Made by a program: the position numbers and the translations under genes. A DNA stretch of 64,000 bases from Desulfosudis oleivorans (GTDB lineage Bacteria > Desulfobacterota > Desulfobacteria > Desulfobacterales > SURF-7): the NCBI GenBank assembly GCA_020723305.1, contig DYJC01000014.1, positions 85,936-149,935 of the forward strand, read 5' to 3'. Below are positions 1 to 8,775 of the stretch, piece after piece. Within the stretch, counting starts at the first letter, position 1. The number at the start of each line of letters is the position of its first letter. The notes under the pieces are model-generated. The model was not told the DNA's origin and did not search any database. It was given only the letters and a program-made list of their open reading frames with translations.

Positions 1-1347
1 TCGGTACACGATGACATGAATGATTTACAAGTATCCAAGGCTGTTTTTGAAAACCTTCCATTGCAGTGGACCCTTGGCTACAACCTGACCAGACAGGAAG
101 AGATTTTTGTTCCTTTCACCTGGTTCTATGCCATCAACGAATTCAACGGCCCATCTGCCGGCAATTGTATTGAAGAAGCTCTGTCACAGGGTATTTGCGA
201 GATCGTTGAAAGACATGTGTCTTCCATCATCAGCCGAGGAAAAATGAATGTCCCGGCCATAAACCCGGAATCCGCAACTGACCCCATGGTGATTGAAATG
301 ATTGGCAAGTACCGAAAGGCCGGGATCAAACTGTTTCTTTCCGACTTTTCTCTGGATACCGGTATTCCATCAGTGGGTGTCATGGCTTATGATCCGAACA
401 CCTTTCCCCAAAAAAGCGAGATCATCTGGACGGCAGGCACAACCCCTGATCCCCAGAAGGCGTTGAGCAGGGCTCTTACTGAAGTTGCACAGTTGGCTGG
501 AGACTTCAACACCGGATCAAATTATGTAGCAAGCGGGCTGCCAAAATTTACAAAACTGGAACAGGCCCTATTTATCACAGCTCCTCAAAAAATAATCAAT
601 ATATCCAATCTCCCTGATATTTCGAACAACAACATCCGAATCGAGGTTGAAAATTGCATTCAAGCACTTTCCAGAAAAAACATGGAGATCATCTGCATCA
701 ACACCATGCACCCGCAACTCGAAATACCGGCATTCTATACCATCATACCCGGTGCCCATTTCCGAGAAAGAGCCCATGGAACCAGCGTTGGGATGTTCAC
801 TGCAAAAATTATCACCGAATCCTACACTCCGGTCAAGGCTATTCAAGAACTGAAAAAAATTGAACCCCATCTGCCAAATTGTTACTATCTGAAGTTCTAT
901 ATCGGCACTTCAACACTTTCCGCAGGAAATCCGGAACAAGCGATGGACTTCTTTCAACAAGCCCTGAATCTCAACCCAACGAAACAGGACATACCGAGTA
1001 TTTACTCCTATATGGGTGTCTGTTTCAAGGAGATGGGAAAGTATGAACAAGCCCTTGAAGTGCTATCTAAAGGGGAAGAGCTGGATCAGGAAAGAACCGA
1101 TATCTATAATTTAATGGGTTTTTGCAACTTTAAATTAAAAAGGCATGAAGAGGCCATTACTTGTTTTCAAAAGGTGCTTGAACTGAATCCAAACTCGGCC
1201 ATTGACTATGCCAACATTGCCTCAAACTACCGGGACATGGGAAATAAGGAGAAAGCGATTCAATACTACGCTATGGCACTGGAACTGGATTCTTCCATCG
1301 AGTTTGCGGCAGATAACCTGAAAAAACTGAAACCATCGCTGGAATGA
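1..1347 (+). CDS. YcaO-domain protein with C-terminal TPR repeats (5' partial)
   Basis: The reading frame is open to the left edge, so the N-terminus is missing; the first in-window ATG is at 16, but the codons before it also read as protein. The first ~270 residues resemble a YcaO ATP-binding domain: a glycine/asparagine turn followed by EEALSQGICEIVERH, the conserved helix carrying the acidic Mg-ATP ligands, and later a run RALTEVAQLAGDF. From about residue 285 to the end there are tetratricopeptide repeats (for example AMDFFQQALNLNP and AITCFQKVLELNP). YcaO proteins activate amide backbones with ATP in RiPP azoline or thioamide formation, or support RimO. No precursor peptide or partner dehydrogenase is visible here, so the substrate is unknown. 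The TPR tail suggests protein-protein docking. Confidence 0.82.
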   Translation, partial: SVHDDMNDLQVSKAVFENLPLQWTLGYNLTRQEEIFVPFTWFYAINEFNGPSAGNCIEEALSQGICEIVERHVSSIISRGKMNVPAINPESATDPMVIEMIGKYRKAGIKLFLSDFSLDTGIPSVGVMAYDPNTFPQKSEIIWTAGTTPDPQKALSRALTEVAQLAGDFNTGSNYVASGLPKFTKLEQALFITAPQKIINISNLPDISNNNIRIEVENCIQALSRKNMEIICINTMHPQLEIPAFYTIIPGAHFRERAHGTSVGMFTAKIITESYTPVKAIQELKKIEPHLPNCYYLKFYIGTSTLSAGNPEQAMDFFQQALNLNPTKQDIPSIYSYMGVCFKEMGKYEQALEVLSKGEELDQERTDIYNLMGFCNFKLKRHEEAITCFQKVLELNPNSAIDYANIASNYRDMGNKEKAIQYYAMALELDSSIEFAADNLKKLKPSLE

Positions 1348-1383
1348 TATGGTGGATCTCGTGAACCGCCTTTTCAATCCCGA

Positions 1384-1505
1384 GAGCCAATTTCAAAACG
1401 ATTACAAAGCGTCACACCGGCGAAAGTCAGTGCTCAGAAAAGAGCCGAAAATACTGGATTTTAATTTTCGCCGGAACTACAACAACAAACTTTTGAAATT
1501 GGCTC
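1384..1505. repeat. 122-bp palindromic dispersed element, copy A
   Basis: The element starts and ends with a perfect 15-bp inverted repeat (GAGCCAATTTCAAAA at the left, its complement at the right). Inside is a second inverted pair around CCGGCGAAA / TTTCGCCGG. A second copy of identical length lies at 32833-32954 and differs at roughly ten positions. It sits just after the YcaO-TPR stop codon. No target-site duplication is obvious. It could be a MITE or a long REP-type element. Confidence 0.85.
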
Positions 1506-1526
1506 GCTATGATACAGATACTGATA

Positions 1527-2339
1527 TCAAAAATCCGGCAGGATGAATTCCGATCCGTTTCGGCCTAAAAACTCCTTTGCCAACTGGATGTAGTCCATGG
1601 AGCCATAGGAATTCTTCCTGTAAAAAACAACCGGCTGTCCAACATCGCTGCTGGCTGCGATGGTCGTGTTGCTTCGAATTACCGTTTTATAAACAAGGTT
1701 GCTGCATCGTTTGTCGGTATTCAGTTTCTCCATAATCATTTGACTGACATGGGTTCTTTTATCATAAAACGTAGCAATGATTCCTGTAATCGTAATGTCC
1801 GGATTGATATTTTCTTTGATTGTGGATATTGTATCAAACAGATTATCCAGTGCTGCAAACGCATAGGGTTGGGTCTGACAGGGAACCAGCACCTCCGTAG
1901 CAAAGGAGAATACATTTACGGTAAGAAGAGACAGGCTCGGAGGTGTATCCAGCAGGATTACATCATATTCCGCACGAAGACCGGACAGCGCCTTTTTTAA
2001 TTTATTCTCCCTGCCCATCTCTTTAATCAATTCAATTTCGGCGCCGGCAAGATCAACATGGGAAGGGATTAAATCAAGCCCGGGCCACGCCGTATGAATG
2101 ATTGCCTCTTTAGCGGAAGCTTCTTTGGGGTTCATGATCAGGTGATAGGTACTGATTCTATCTTGACCGGAATCAAATCCAAATCCGCTGGTTGTATTTC
2201 CCTGAGGATCCATATCAACAACAAGAACCTTCTGGCCCTCCATGGAAAGAGCAGCGCTTAGATTAACAACGGTTGCTGTTTTTCCAACTCCCCCCTTTTC
2301 ATTTGCTACTGCAACAGCTCTTGCTATTTTGGCTACCAT
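1527..2339 (-). CDS. ParA/Soj-family partition ATPase
   Basis: This is a MinD/ParA-type deviant Walker ATPase. It has KGGVGKT near the N-terminus, the Walker A' segment VVDMDPQGN and the Walker B segment ILLDTPPS, in standard Soj spacing. The start at 2339 was chosen over the longer frame (2372) because GGAGAG lies six bases upstream of that ATG. ParA proteins form ATP-dependent dimers on DNA or membranes and position chromosomes or large complexes. No parB follows, and this is unlikely to be the main chromosomal parAB locus. It lies 87 bases downstream of the dynamin-like gene on the same strand, so the two may be co-transcribed. A cargo-positioning role is inference. Confidence 0.9.
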   Translation of the reverse strand: MVAKIARAVAVANEKGGVGKTATVVNLSAALSMEGQKVLVVDMDPQGNTTSGFGFDSGQDRISTYHLIMNPKEASAKEAIIHTAWPGLDLIPSHVDLAGAEIELIKEMGRENKLKKALSGLRAEYDVILLDTPPSLSLLTVNVFSFATEVLVPCQTQPYAFAALDNLFDTISTIKENINPDITITGIIATFYDKRTHVSQMIMEKLNTDKRCSNLVYKTVIRSNTTIAASSDVGQPVVFYRKNSYGSMDYIQLAKEFLGRNGSEFILPDF

Positions 2340-2426
2340 CTGCATCTCTCCATTATTGAATTGGATTATCACAAATGTCCATATCGATCTTTGTCATCGC
2401 ATCTTCTCAAATCCGGCCTTTCCCAT

Positions 2427-4682
2427 TCAAACACCGTTTGCAATCTCGACTAACGCTCTGTTAATCTTATCAATGCGTTTGCATACATCAAAAGCTTTCA
2501 CTTCCGTGTCTCTCAATATCTTAAAAACTCTTTCCTTGTCAATCCGCTTTTCGTCTATCAATTGTGTGAGTTCAGCAAGGTCGGTATTATAGGCCTGAAA
2601 CCGACTGAGCAGTGTCTCAAAATAGTGGGATGACATGGTTTCAATCAATTTAAACAGGTATTGAAACTTAATGTTCTCCCGGTAATTTTTAAAATGAAAC
2701 AGGATTGAAATTTCTGTTTCGCGTTTCATGCACCGGACCCCGTCTTTTATTGCTTGATAAACATCCTCTTTTTTTTCACGAACCGATTTTTTAATTAATT
2801 TTTTAAAGGCATTCAGAATTTTATAAAAACCAAACCGGAGTACTGCTTCTGTTTTTATCCGTGCAGAATACCTCATCACCGCAAAAGCGGTTGGTATTTG
2901 AAGGCCGGTGAGTCTTTTTATGGTTTCGATATCAGGAGATCCTGTTTGTTCCTCCAAATTCTGCACCATTTTAATATCGTAATGTCCGAGTGTTTTTTCA
3001 TAACCGGCAAGGGCATCCACAACCATGCCATCAAATGGCTGGGCAACAGAGTCAAATATGCTTACAATTTTCCGTTCCTCTGATTTAATAAAACCGATAA
3101 TCGCGGGATTGATCTTCTCAGCCATCATGTTGTCAAGAGAGTGTTTGAATTCCTGATAAATGGCATATAGTGTCTCTGTAAATCCTTTTGCTTCCAAAAC
3201 CTCCTCAAGCTGTTCAATATTTATCGCAAACTTTTTTATAAAATCCGTTATCTCAGGAATAATTCCACCGGATCTGTTTTCAAAAAAAGCATCAATATCA
3301 TTTCTCAGTTCGCTCTTTGAACGATTTACACAACCATCCAGTGTGTTTCTGATCATAGACCGGATACGGTTCATTTTTTCCTGATTTTTCTGAATATCTT
3401 TCAGGATTCTGCCGGCGCTCTGTTCATCTCCTTCAATAATTTCCTGATTTAATTTTGCCCATTGCAGTACCCCTGTGGAAATAATGCCTAAACGTTCCAA
3501 ATGATTCCGAAGAAGAAGCGTGTAACGTTCGCTGGTAATCTTTTTTTGAAACACCGCCTCAAACCTTTCCTTTTCCCTGTTTGAAAAATCAATCAAATCC
3601 TTCTCGGCAACCCACTGCTCAAAACGTTTCCGATCCCGATCGCTCAGATCTCCGGATGTTTCCTGGGCTCTAAAAAGATCGAACAGAGATGAAAACGCAA
3701 ACAGCTCCGGGTCTGATTTTAATATCGATACCTCATCCCTGATCCTGGCAACCAGCGCAATCATTCCCTCCAGTGTTTCATGTTCAGAAAAATCGCAGTT
3801 TACAACAAACATGGTGTTATCCATAATCCCCATCTTTCGAATCATGGACAAAAATCGAATATCGGCCTGACGCAACCCGGTTCGACTGCTGATAACATAC
3901 ACAAGCATATTGGCCAGAAGAAGATAATCCTGTATCATGGCAAAATGAAGCGGGTTTGAAGAATCGCTCCCCTGACAATCCGCAATTTCTATATTTTCTT
4001 CAATAGTAGTGGAGTTTATCTCAAGTTGAATATCCTTTAGATAAACCGCAAGAACTTCATCTCCGGAAAAATTCCGATGTTCGGAAAACTGGTGCCCCTC
4101 ATAAATCCGTTTTCCACCATCAGAGGAAACAATTCCTTCTACCCGGTCATATCCTTTTAAATAGGATGATAAAATTACGCTGTTAACATTTCGTGTAGCC
4201 TGTGTAATCAACTGATCAGAACTCAATGATTGAAGCACCGCTGCAAGGTGTTTTCGATCGGATGTTCTTCTGATATCGAATGTTTCAGAATCGGAATTTT
4301 TGATGAGGGAAGGGAAAAAAGTAAGCGCCTGATCAATTTCCTGATTTACCTCATCCCATGATTTAAAAAAAAGGGTCGCCCTGAGGATAGAACCTCGGCG
4401 AATTCGTGTAACAATGGAGGTTACAACACCTGCCCCCCGTTTCAGGTAATCACCATGAAAAAGTGTATTCACAAAAGTGCTTTTGCCGGATTTAATCGGA
4501 CCGACAGCAGCCACCCTCATAATTTCATCCGGCAACCTTTTCTGTATATTTTCACAGGTTTTTTTCCAGCCATTGAAATTTTTTTCAGAAAAACCTGTGG
4601 CAGACTCTGTATCTTCAAAAAGATCCGTGATTTCAGAAGAAATCTGTAATATTTCATTTTTTAAAATATTGAATTTTGCCAT
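2427..4682 (-). CDS. Bacterial dynamin-like GTPase
   Basis: A 751-residue protein with a GTPase domain at the N-terminus: P-loop GPIKSGKS at residues 61-68, a switch-I threonine in GVVTSIVTR (~88), DCQG at 235-238 as the G3 motif, and a degenerate G4 around VVNCDF (~295). The rest (about 330-751) is predicted mostly helical, matching the stalk and assembly regions of bacterial dynamin-like proteins. A hydrophobic patch near 260 (LLLANMLVYVIS) is part of the G domain core rather than a membrane span. AGGGA precedes the ATG. Bacterial dynamins remodel or protect membranes. The ParA ATPase downstream suggests a positioned membrane or division-related system. The family is confident; the job is not. 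Confidence 0.85.
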   Translation of the reverse strand: MAKFNILKNEILQISSEITDLFEDTESATGFSEKNFNGWKKTCENIQKRLPDEIMRVAAVGPIKSGKSTFVNTLFHGDYLKRGAGVVTSIVTRIRRGSILRATLFFKSWDEVNQEIDQALTFFPSLIKNSDSETFDIRRTSDRKHLAAVLQSLSSDQLITQATRNVNSVILSSYLKGYDRVEGIVSSDGGKRIYEGHQFSEHRNFSGDEVLAVYLKDIQLEINSTTIEENIEIADCQGSDSSNPLHFAMIQDYLLLANMLVYVISSRTGLRQADIRFLSMIRKMGIMDNTMFVVNCDFSEHETLEGMIALVARIRDEVSILKSDPELFAFSSLFDLFRAQETSGDLSDRDRKRFEQWVAEKDLIDFSNREKERFEAVFQKKITSERYTLLLRNHLERLGIISTGVLQWAKLNQEIIEGDEQSAGRILKDIQKNQEKMNRIRSMIRNTLDGCVNRSKSELRNDIDAFFENRSGGIIPEITDFIKKFAINIEQLEEVLEAKGFTETLYAIYQEFKHSLDNMMAEKINPAIIGFIKSEERKIVSIFDSVAQPFDGMVVDALAGYEKTLGHYDIKMVQNLEEQTGSPDIETIKRLTGLQIPTAFAVMRYSARIKTEAVLRFGFYKILNAFKKLIKKSVREKKEDVYQAIKDGVRCMKRETEISILFHFKNYRENIKFQYLFKLIETMSSHYFETLLSRFQAYNTDLAELTQLIDEKRIDKERVFKILRDTEVKAFDVCKRIDKINRALVEIANGV

Positions 4683-4714
4683 ATTAATCCCTGATTTTCC
4701 GTAACAGGCGACGA

Positions 4715-4743
4715 TTACTAAAATATTATCGGGTTCTTGTCAA
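4715..4743 (-). promoter_or_regulatory. Candidate sigma-70 promoter for the dynamin-ParA pair
   Basis: On the minus strand TTGACA (4738-4743) and TAGTAA (4715-4720) are 17 bases apart, about 30 bases upstream of the dynamin-like start codon. The -35 box is perfect and the -10 box is weak. Confidence 0.4.
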
Positions 4744-4813
4744 AATAATTTCCGCACTCCCTTTATTGATATGATTTGTTTTTATAAATCAAATGCGCTC
4801 CAAACATAACTCC

Positions 4814-4842
4814 TTGTAAAATTAAAGACTTTATGATACGAT
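4814..4842 (+). promoter_or_regulatory. Candidate sigma-70 promoter for the Cys-rich small protein
   Basis: TTGTAA (4814-4819) and TACGAT (4837-4842) have 17-base spacing and lie 43 bases upstream of the 48-residue reading frame at 4886. It diverges from the candidate dynamin promoter. Confidence 0.4.
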
Positions 4843-4885
4843 GTATGAATTATCTAAGGATTGAAAAAAGAGGAAAAAGAAATCC

Positions 4886-5032
4886 ATGTCAGATAAACAC
4901 CCTGAATGCCCTTTATACAACCCTTTAAACTGCAAAGAATACTATAATCCAAAACTATGTGCCTTTGTCAGAAAAGATAAAATTTGCCAGAAGAAAAAAA
5001 AACCAAAATCAAAAAACGAAGAAGACTCCTGA
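4886..5032 (+). CDS. 48-residue cysteine-rich small protein
   Basis: A short frame with an AGGAAAAAG ribosome-binding stretch just upstream and its own candidate promoter. The product has four cysteines with near-regular spacing (HPEC, LNC, KLC, KIC; gaps of 7, 8 and 8 residues), followed by a strongly basic lysine-rich tail. The regular spacing suggests a small metal-binding knuckle, possibly Zn or Fe-S; the basic tail could contact nucleic acid. I do not recognise a named family. Its position between divergent genes and its codon-like composition argue for a real gene. Confidence 0.6.
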   Translation: MSDKHPECPLYNPLNCKEYYNPKLCAFVRKDKICQKKKKPKSKNEEDS

Positions 5033-5079
5033 CTTTTTTCAGGATGGCCTCACTATATTTCAATATTCCCAACAAAAAA

Positions 5080-5658
5080 TCAGGCATTACCGGCTGCATC
5101 CGTTAACTTCATCGGATCAATGCCGATCAATTCCAGTGCCCGATCCCATCTGAATTCAATTGGCACATCAAAAACCAACTCGTTTGAAACCGGACCGGTC
5201 AACCAGGCATTTGCAGATAGCTCCGATTCCAGCTGAAATTGCCCCCAGCCGGCACATCCGAGAGCGATCAAAAAAGAGTTTACCCGCCCTTCTCCACGAG
5301 CAATCGATTCAAGGATATCCCTTGTATTACTGAGTGCAAGGGTGGGAGTAATATTCACGCAACCCTCCCAATCAAAAGGCGGTCCATGAAGTATGAACAA
5401 TTCTCCCATATGAACGGGGCCTCCGACAAAAATATTAATGGATTCCGCCTCTGTTTTATAATCGATTTTCAACTCATCGAAAATCTCCTTTGCAGAAATA
5501 AACGGATGAATGCGATTAATCACAATCCCAAGCGCGCCGGCTTCCGTATGCTCACAGATACAAGTTACTGTCTGTGAAAAATTTGGATCTTTCAGGCTCG
5601 GCATGGCCATTAACATCTGCCCCTTTAAATATGACTGTAGACTCGTTTCCATATTCAT
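5080..5658 (-). CDS. YqgE/AlgH family protein (UPF0301)
   Basis: A 192-residue protein of normal length for the YqgE/AlgH family. Family hallmarks are the N-terminal GQMLMAMPSLKDPNFSQTV segment, ALGIVINRIH, VGGPV and the C-terminal LGCAGWGQFQLESEL region followed by NAWLTGP. The start is supported by AAGGAAAGACCC just before the ATG. The biochemical role of the family is unresolved; AlgH was linked to alginate regulation in Pseudomonas. It stands alone, convergent to the small Cys-rich gene. Confidence 0.9.
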   Translation of the reverse strand: MNMETSLQSYLKGQMLMAMPSLKDPNFSQTVTCICEHTEAGALGIVINRIHPFISAKEIFDELKIDYKTEAESINIFVGGPVHMGELFILHGPPFDWEGCVNITPTLALSNTRDILESIARGEGRVNSFLIALGCAGWGQFQLESELSANAWLTGPVSNELVFDVPIEFRWDRALELIGIDPMKLTDAAGNA

Positions 5659-5901
5659 GGGTCTTTCCTTGTTTTCAATTTGCTGTTTTACTCAGTTAAC
5701 ATACATCGAAGACGGAGATCAGCCTCCATTCAAAATAAATTTCAGATTATGTTTTACCAACCACAAAGTCAAGGACGGATCAATCCTCATCATAGGCCCG
5801 TCACCTATCTTCACATTCGAAATCTCCTGGTAGCGAAATCAGTATAACCATCATGAATGCATATTGAACTTTTTGAAACAGCAGGATAGAATCATGAAAC
5901 C

Positions 5902-7245
5902 ATGAATTTACAATCACCCATCCTCTCCAGATTAAAAAAAGATGCCGGAACCATATTCCATAGCGGTCTTGAAGCAGTGGAACCGGAAACAGCTATTTAT
6001 AGACACTGCAAACGTAAAGGGGATAATCTGTTCATTGGAAATAAAAACTACAACCTTTCAAAATATGAAAACATCTATCTGATTGGGGCAGGAAAAGCAG
6101 CATCTCCCATGACTTTTGCCATGGAGACCCTTTTGAATGATAAACTGACTGGTGGTGTCGCTGTTGTTAAATATGGTCACTTTTCAAAATCCAATACAAT
6201 CAAAATCATCGAAGCCGGCCACCCTGTCCCTGACGAAAATGGATTAAAAGGAGCAGAATCCATAATGCAGGTCGCTAACAAGGCTGGGGAAAATGACCTT
6301 ATCATCTGTCTGATTTCAGGAGGGGGCTCAGCCCTGCTTCCTTTTCCGGCACCCGGAATCACATTAGAAGACAAGCAGACAACAATTAAAATTCTTCTTG
6401 CATGTGGAGCAGCAATCCATGAAATCAATTCCATCCGAAAGCACATCTCCGGAATCAAAGGAGGACTGCTTGCTCAAGCCGCATACCCGGCATCCTTCAT
6501 ATCCTTGATCCTTTCCGATGTGGTAGGGGATGACCTTGACATAATTGCATCCGGCCCATCCGTTCCGGATTCCAGCACATATAAAGACTGCATGGATATC
6601 GTTGCCCGGTATGGTATTTCAAAAAAATTGCCGTATGCGGTTTTCAGACATTTACAAAACGGCCTGAAAGGATTGATTCCGGAAACACCGAAACCACAAG
6701 ACCCGATTTTTAACAAAACCGGAAATCTGATTATCGGAAGCAATATGGAGGCAATCCGCTCTGCCAAAATAAAAGCCCAAAATCTCGGATATAACACGCT
6801 GATTCTTTCCTCTATGATTCAGGGGGAAACCAGGGAAGCAGCCCGGATGCATGCGGCAATTGCAAAAGAGATCAGAAAAACCGGCCATCCTTTGTCACCA
6901 CCGGCATGTATACTGACAGGAGGAGAAACCACGGTGACCATTTCCGGAAACGGAAAAGGAGGAAGGAATCAGGAATTTGCACTGGCCGCGGCCATCGATA
7001 TTGACGGCCATGAAAATATCGTTATTTTCAGTGCGGGCACGGATGGAACCGATGGGCCTACGGATGCAGCCGGAGCGGTTGCGGATACCACAACCATAAA
7101 AAGAGCATCTGCAAAAAAAACAAACGCCCAAAAGTGTCTTTCCAATAATGACGCTTACCACTTCTTTCAGTCCATCAATGATCTTGTCATAACCGGACCG
7201 ACCCATACCAATGTCATGGACCTTAGAATCATTCTGGTCGGCTAA
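5902..7245 (+). CDS. Glycerate 2-kinase (GckA/TtuD, MOFRL family)
   Basis: Predicted to phosphorylate D-glycerate to 2-phosphoglycerate. The N-terminal DUF4147 domain shows IGAGKAA, GGVAVVKYGH, EAGHPVPDENG and ISGGGSALLPFPAPG. The C-terminal MOFRL domain shows TGGETTVTI, GKGGRNQEFALAAA and SAGTDGTDGPTDAAGA. Length (447) fits the family. The last four bases overlap the 3' end of the convergent manC-type gene, so the two transcripts must run into each other. An in-frame ATG with a closer ribosome-binding site is not visible, so the exact start is uncertain. It likely links glycerate or serine-derived carbon to lower glycolysis. Confidence 0.93.
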   Translation: MNLQSPILSRLKKDAGTIFHSGLEAVEPETAIYRHCKRKGDNLFIGNKNYNLSKYENIYLIGAGKAASPMTFAMETLLNDKLTGGVAVVKYGHFSKSNTIKIIEAGHPVPDENGLKGAESIMQVANKAGENDLIICLISGGGSALLPFPAPGITLEDKQTTIKILLACGAAIHEINSIRKHISGIKGGLLAQAAYPASFISLILSDVVGDDLDIIASGPSVPDSSTYKDCMDIVARYGISKKLPYAVFRHLQNGLKGLIPETPKPQDPIFNKTGNLIIGSNMEAIRSAKIKAQNLGYNTLILSSMIQGETREAARMHAAIAKEIRKTGHPLSPPACILTGGETTVTISGNGKGGRNQEFALAAAIDIDGHENIVIFSAGTDGTDGPTDAAGAVADTTTIKRASAKKTNAQKCLSNNDAYHFFQSINDLVITGPTHTNVMDLRIILVG

Positions 7246-8663
7246 CGGCCGTAATTATCCTCCAGCCGTATGATATCTTCCTCTCCCAGATAAGAACCGG
7301 AATGTACCTCAATGATCTCCAAAGGAATTTTCCCGGGATTTTCCAGCCGATGATCCACACCCACGGGTATGTAAGCGGACTGATCTTCTTTCAAAACAAT
7401 TTGCTCTCCCCCCTTTGTCACCAATGCAGTGCCCCTTACAACAATCCAGTGTTCCGCCCGATGAAAATGCTTCTGCAGAGACATCTGGGCTCCGGGTTTT
7501 ACAGTAACCCGGTTCACCAGAAACCGTTCTCCCACAACAATGCTTTCACATATCCCCCAGGGCCTGTAGTCTTTTCGATGCACCAGTGCTTCCTTCCGGT
7601 CGCTGGATTTTAGCTGATCCACAATGGATTTGACATCCTGAACACGATCCATCGGGGAAATCAGAACCGCATCCGGAGTTTCCACCACGATATGGTTTTT
7701 TAAACCGATCGCGGCAATCATCCGGCCGGTAGAATGGAGATAAGACTGATGAACCTGATGTGTAATGACATCCCCATGAATGACATTCCGGCTGGTGTCT
7801 TTTTTACCGACCTGCCATAAAGCTTCCCATGATCCCAAGTCATTCCACCCTGCATCAAACGGAATCATCACACCTGCGTCTGTTTTTTCCATCACTGCAT
7901 AATCGATCGAATCAGAAGGACAGGAAGAAAATTCGCCTGCATCCAATCTGAAAAAATCAAGATCCCTTCGTCCTTTCCGAAAAGCCCTCTCGCAGGCTGC
8001 GACCATATCCGGAACATACTTCTTCAGTTCCGATAGAACCGTCTGTGCCCTGAACATAAAAATACCACTGTTCCAGCAATAATTGCCGGAAGCAAGATAC
8101 TTTTCTGCGGTTTTCAGGTCCGGTTTTTCAACAAACTCACGGATGGTGACCGCCTTGCTGTCAGTATGGGAAGCAACAAGCGGATCTCCTTTTTGAATAT
8201 ACCCATACCCGGTTTCCGGAGCACTGGGAACAATTCCGAAAGTGATCAGTTTTCCCTCATGGCTGAAATGCTCACCGATACGGATTGTCTTCTGGAAGGT
8301 ATGAATATCTTCGATATGATGATCCGCAGGAAGTACAACCAGCAAGGGGTCATCATCAACGTCTAAGGCGTGAAAAGCTGCAATCGCCACAGCCGGAGCC
8401 GTATTCCGTCCGACCGGCTCCAGTATGATGGATGCGGGATTGATATTAATCCGGCGCACCTGCTCGGCAATCATGAACCGATGTTCCTCATTGCAGATGA
8501 TGATCGGATCATCGATTCCCTGAAAATCACTCAAGCGTAAGATTGTATTCTGAAGCATGGTGTTTTCATTCACAAGATTCATTAATTGCTTGGGAAACAA
8601 CTGCCTGGACAGGGGCCAAAGCCTGGTGCCTGAACCGCCTGCTAGAATAACCGGAAATATCAT
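7242..8663 (-). CDS. Mannose-1-phosphate guanylyltransferase / mannose-6-phosphate isomerase
   Basis: A two-domain type II enzyme of 473 residues. The N-terminal nucleotidyltransferase starts PVILAGGSGTRLWPLSR and continues with FPKQ, VEKPD and WNSGIFMF. The C-terminal cupin domain carries the isomerase zinc ligands, including QKHFHRAEHW, and ends with a VHSGSYLGEEDIIRLEDNYGR-like family tail. It makes GDP-mannose from mannose-1-phosphate and may interconvert fructose-6-P and mannose-6-P. The start is strong: AGGAGGATT precedes the ATG. CysQ is upstream on the same strand with a ~110-base gap. Confidence 0.93.
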   Translation of the reverse strand: MIFPVILAGGSGTRLWPLSRQLFPKQLMNLVNENTMLQNTILRLSDFQGIDDPIIICNEEHRFMIAEQVRRININPASIILEPVGRNTAPAVAIAAFHALDVDDDPLLVVLPADHHIEDIHTFQKTIRIGEHFSHEGKLITFGIVPSAPETGYGYIQKGDPLVASHTDSKAVTIREFVEKPDLKTAEKYLASGNYCWNSGIFMFRAQTVLSELKKYVPDMVAACERAFRKGRRDLDFFRLDAGEFSSCPSDSIDYAVMEKTDAGVMIPFDAGWNDLGSWEALWQVGKKDTSRNVIHGDVITHQVHQSYLHSTGRMIAAIGLKNHIVVETPDAVLISPMDRVQDVKSIVDQLKSSDRKEALVHRKDYRPWGICESIVVGERFLVNRVTVKPGAQMSLQKHFHRAEHWIVVRGTALVTKGGEQIVLKEDQSAYIPVGVDHRLENPGKIPLEIIEVHSGSYLGEEDIIRLEDNYGR

Positions 8664-8775
8664 AATCCTCCTACCTTTTCATAACTGGAAGCAAAATATC
8701 CGAATGCGATTGTTCAAATTACAAACCTGCAATCCATAATAACAGTTGAGCCGTGCTTTTCCATTGAATCAAAAC

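Noticed and set aside
1349..1546. 65-residue plus-strand frame after the YcaO gene
   Set aside because: It runs through the 122-bp palindromic element; no ribosome-binding site or family.
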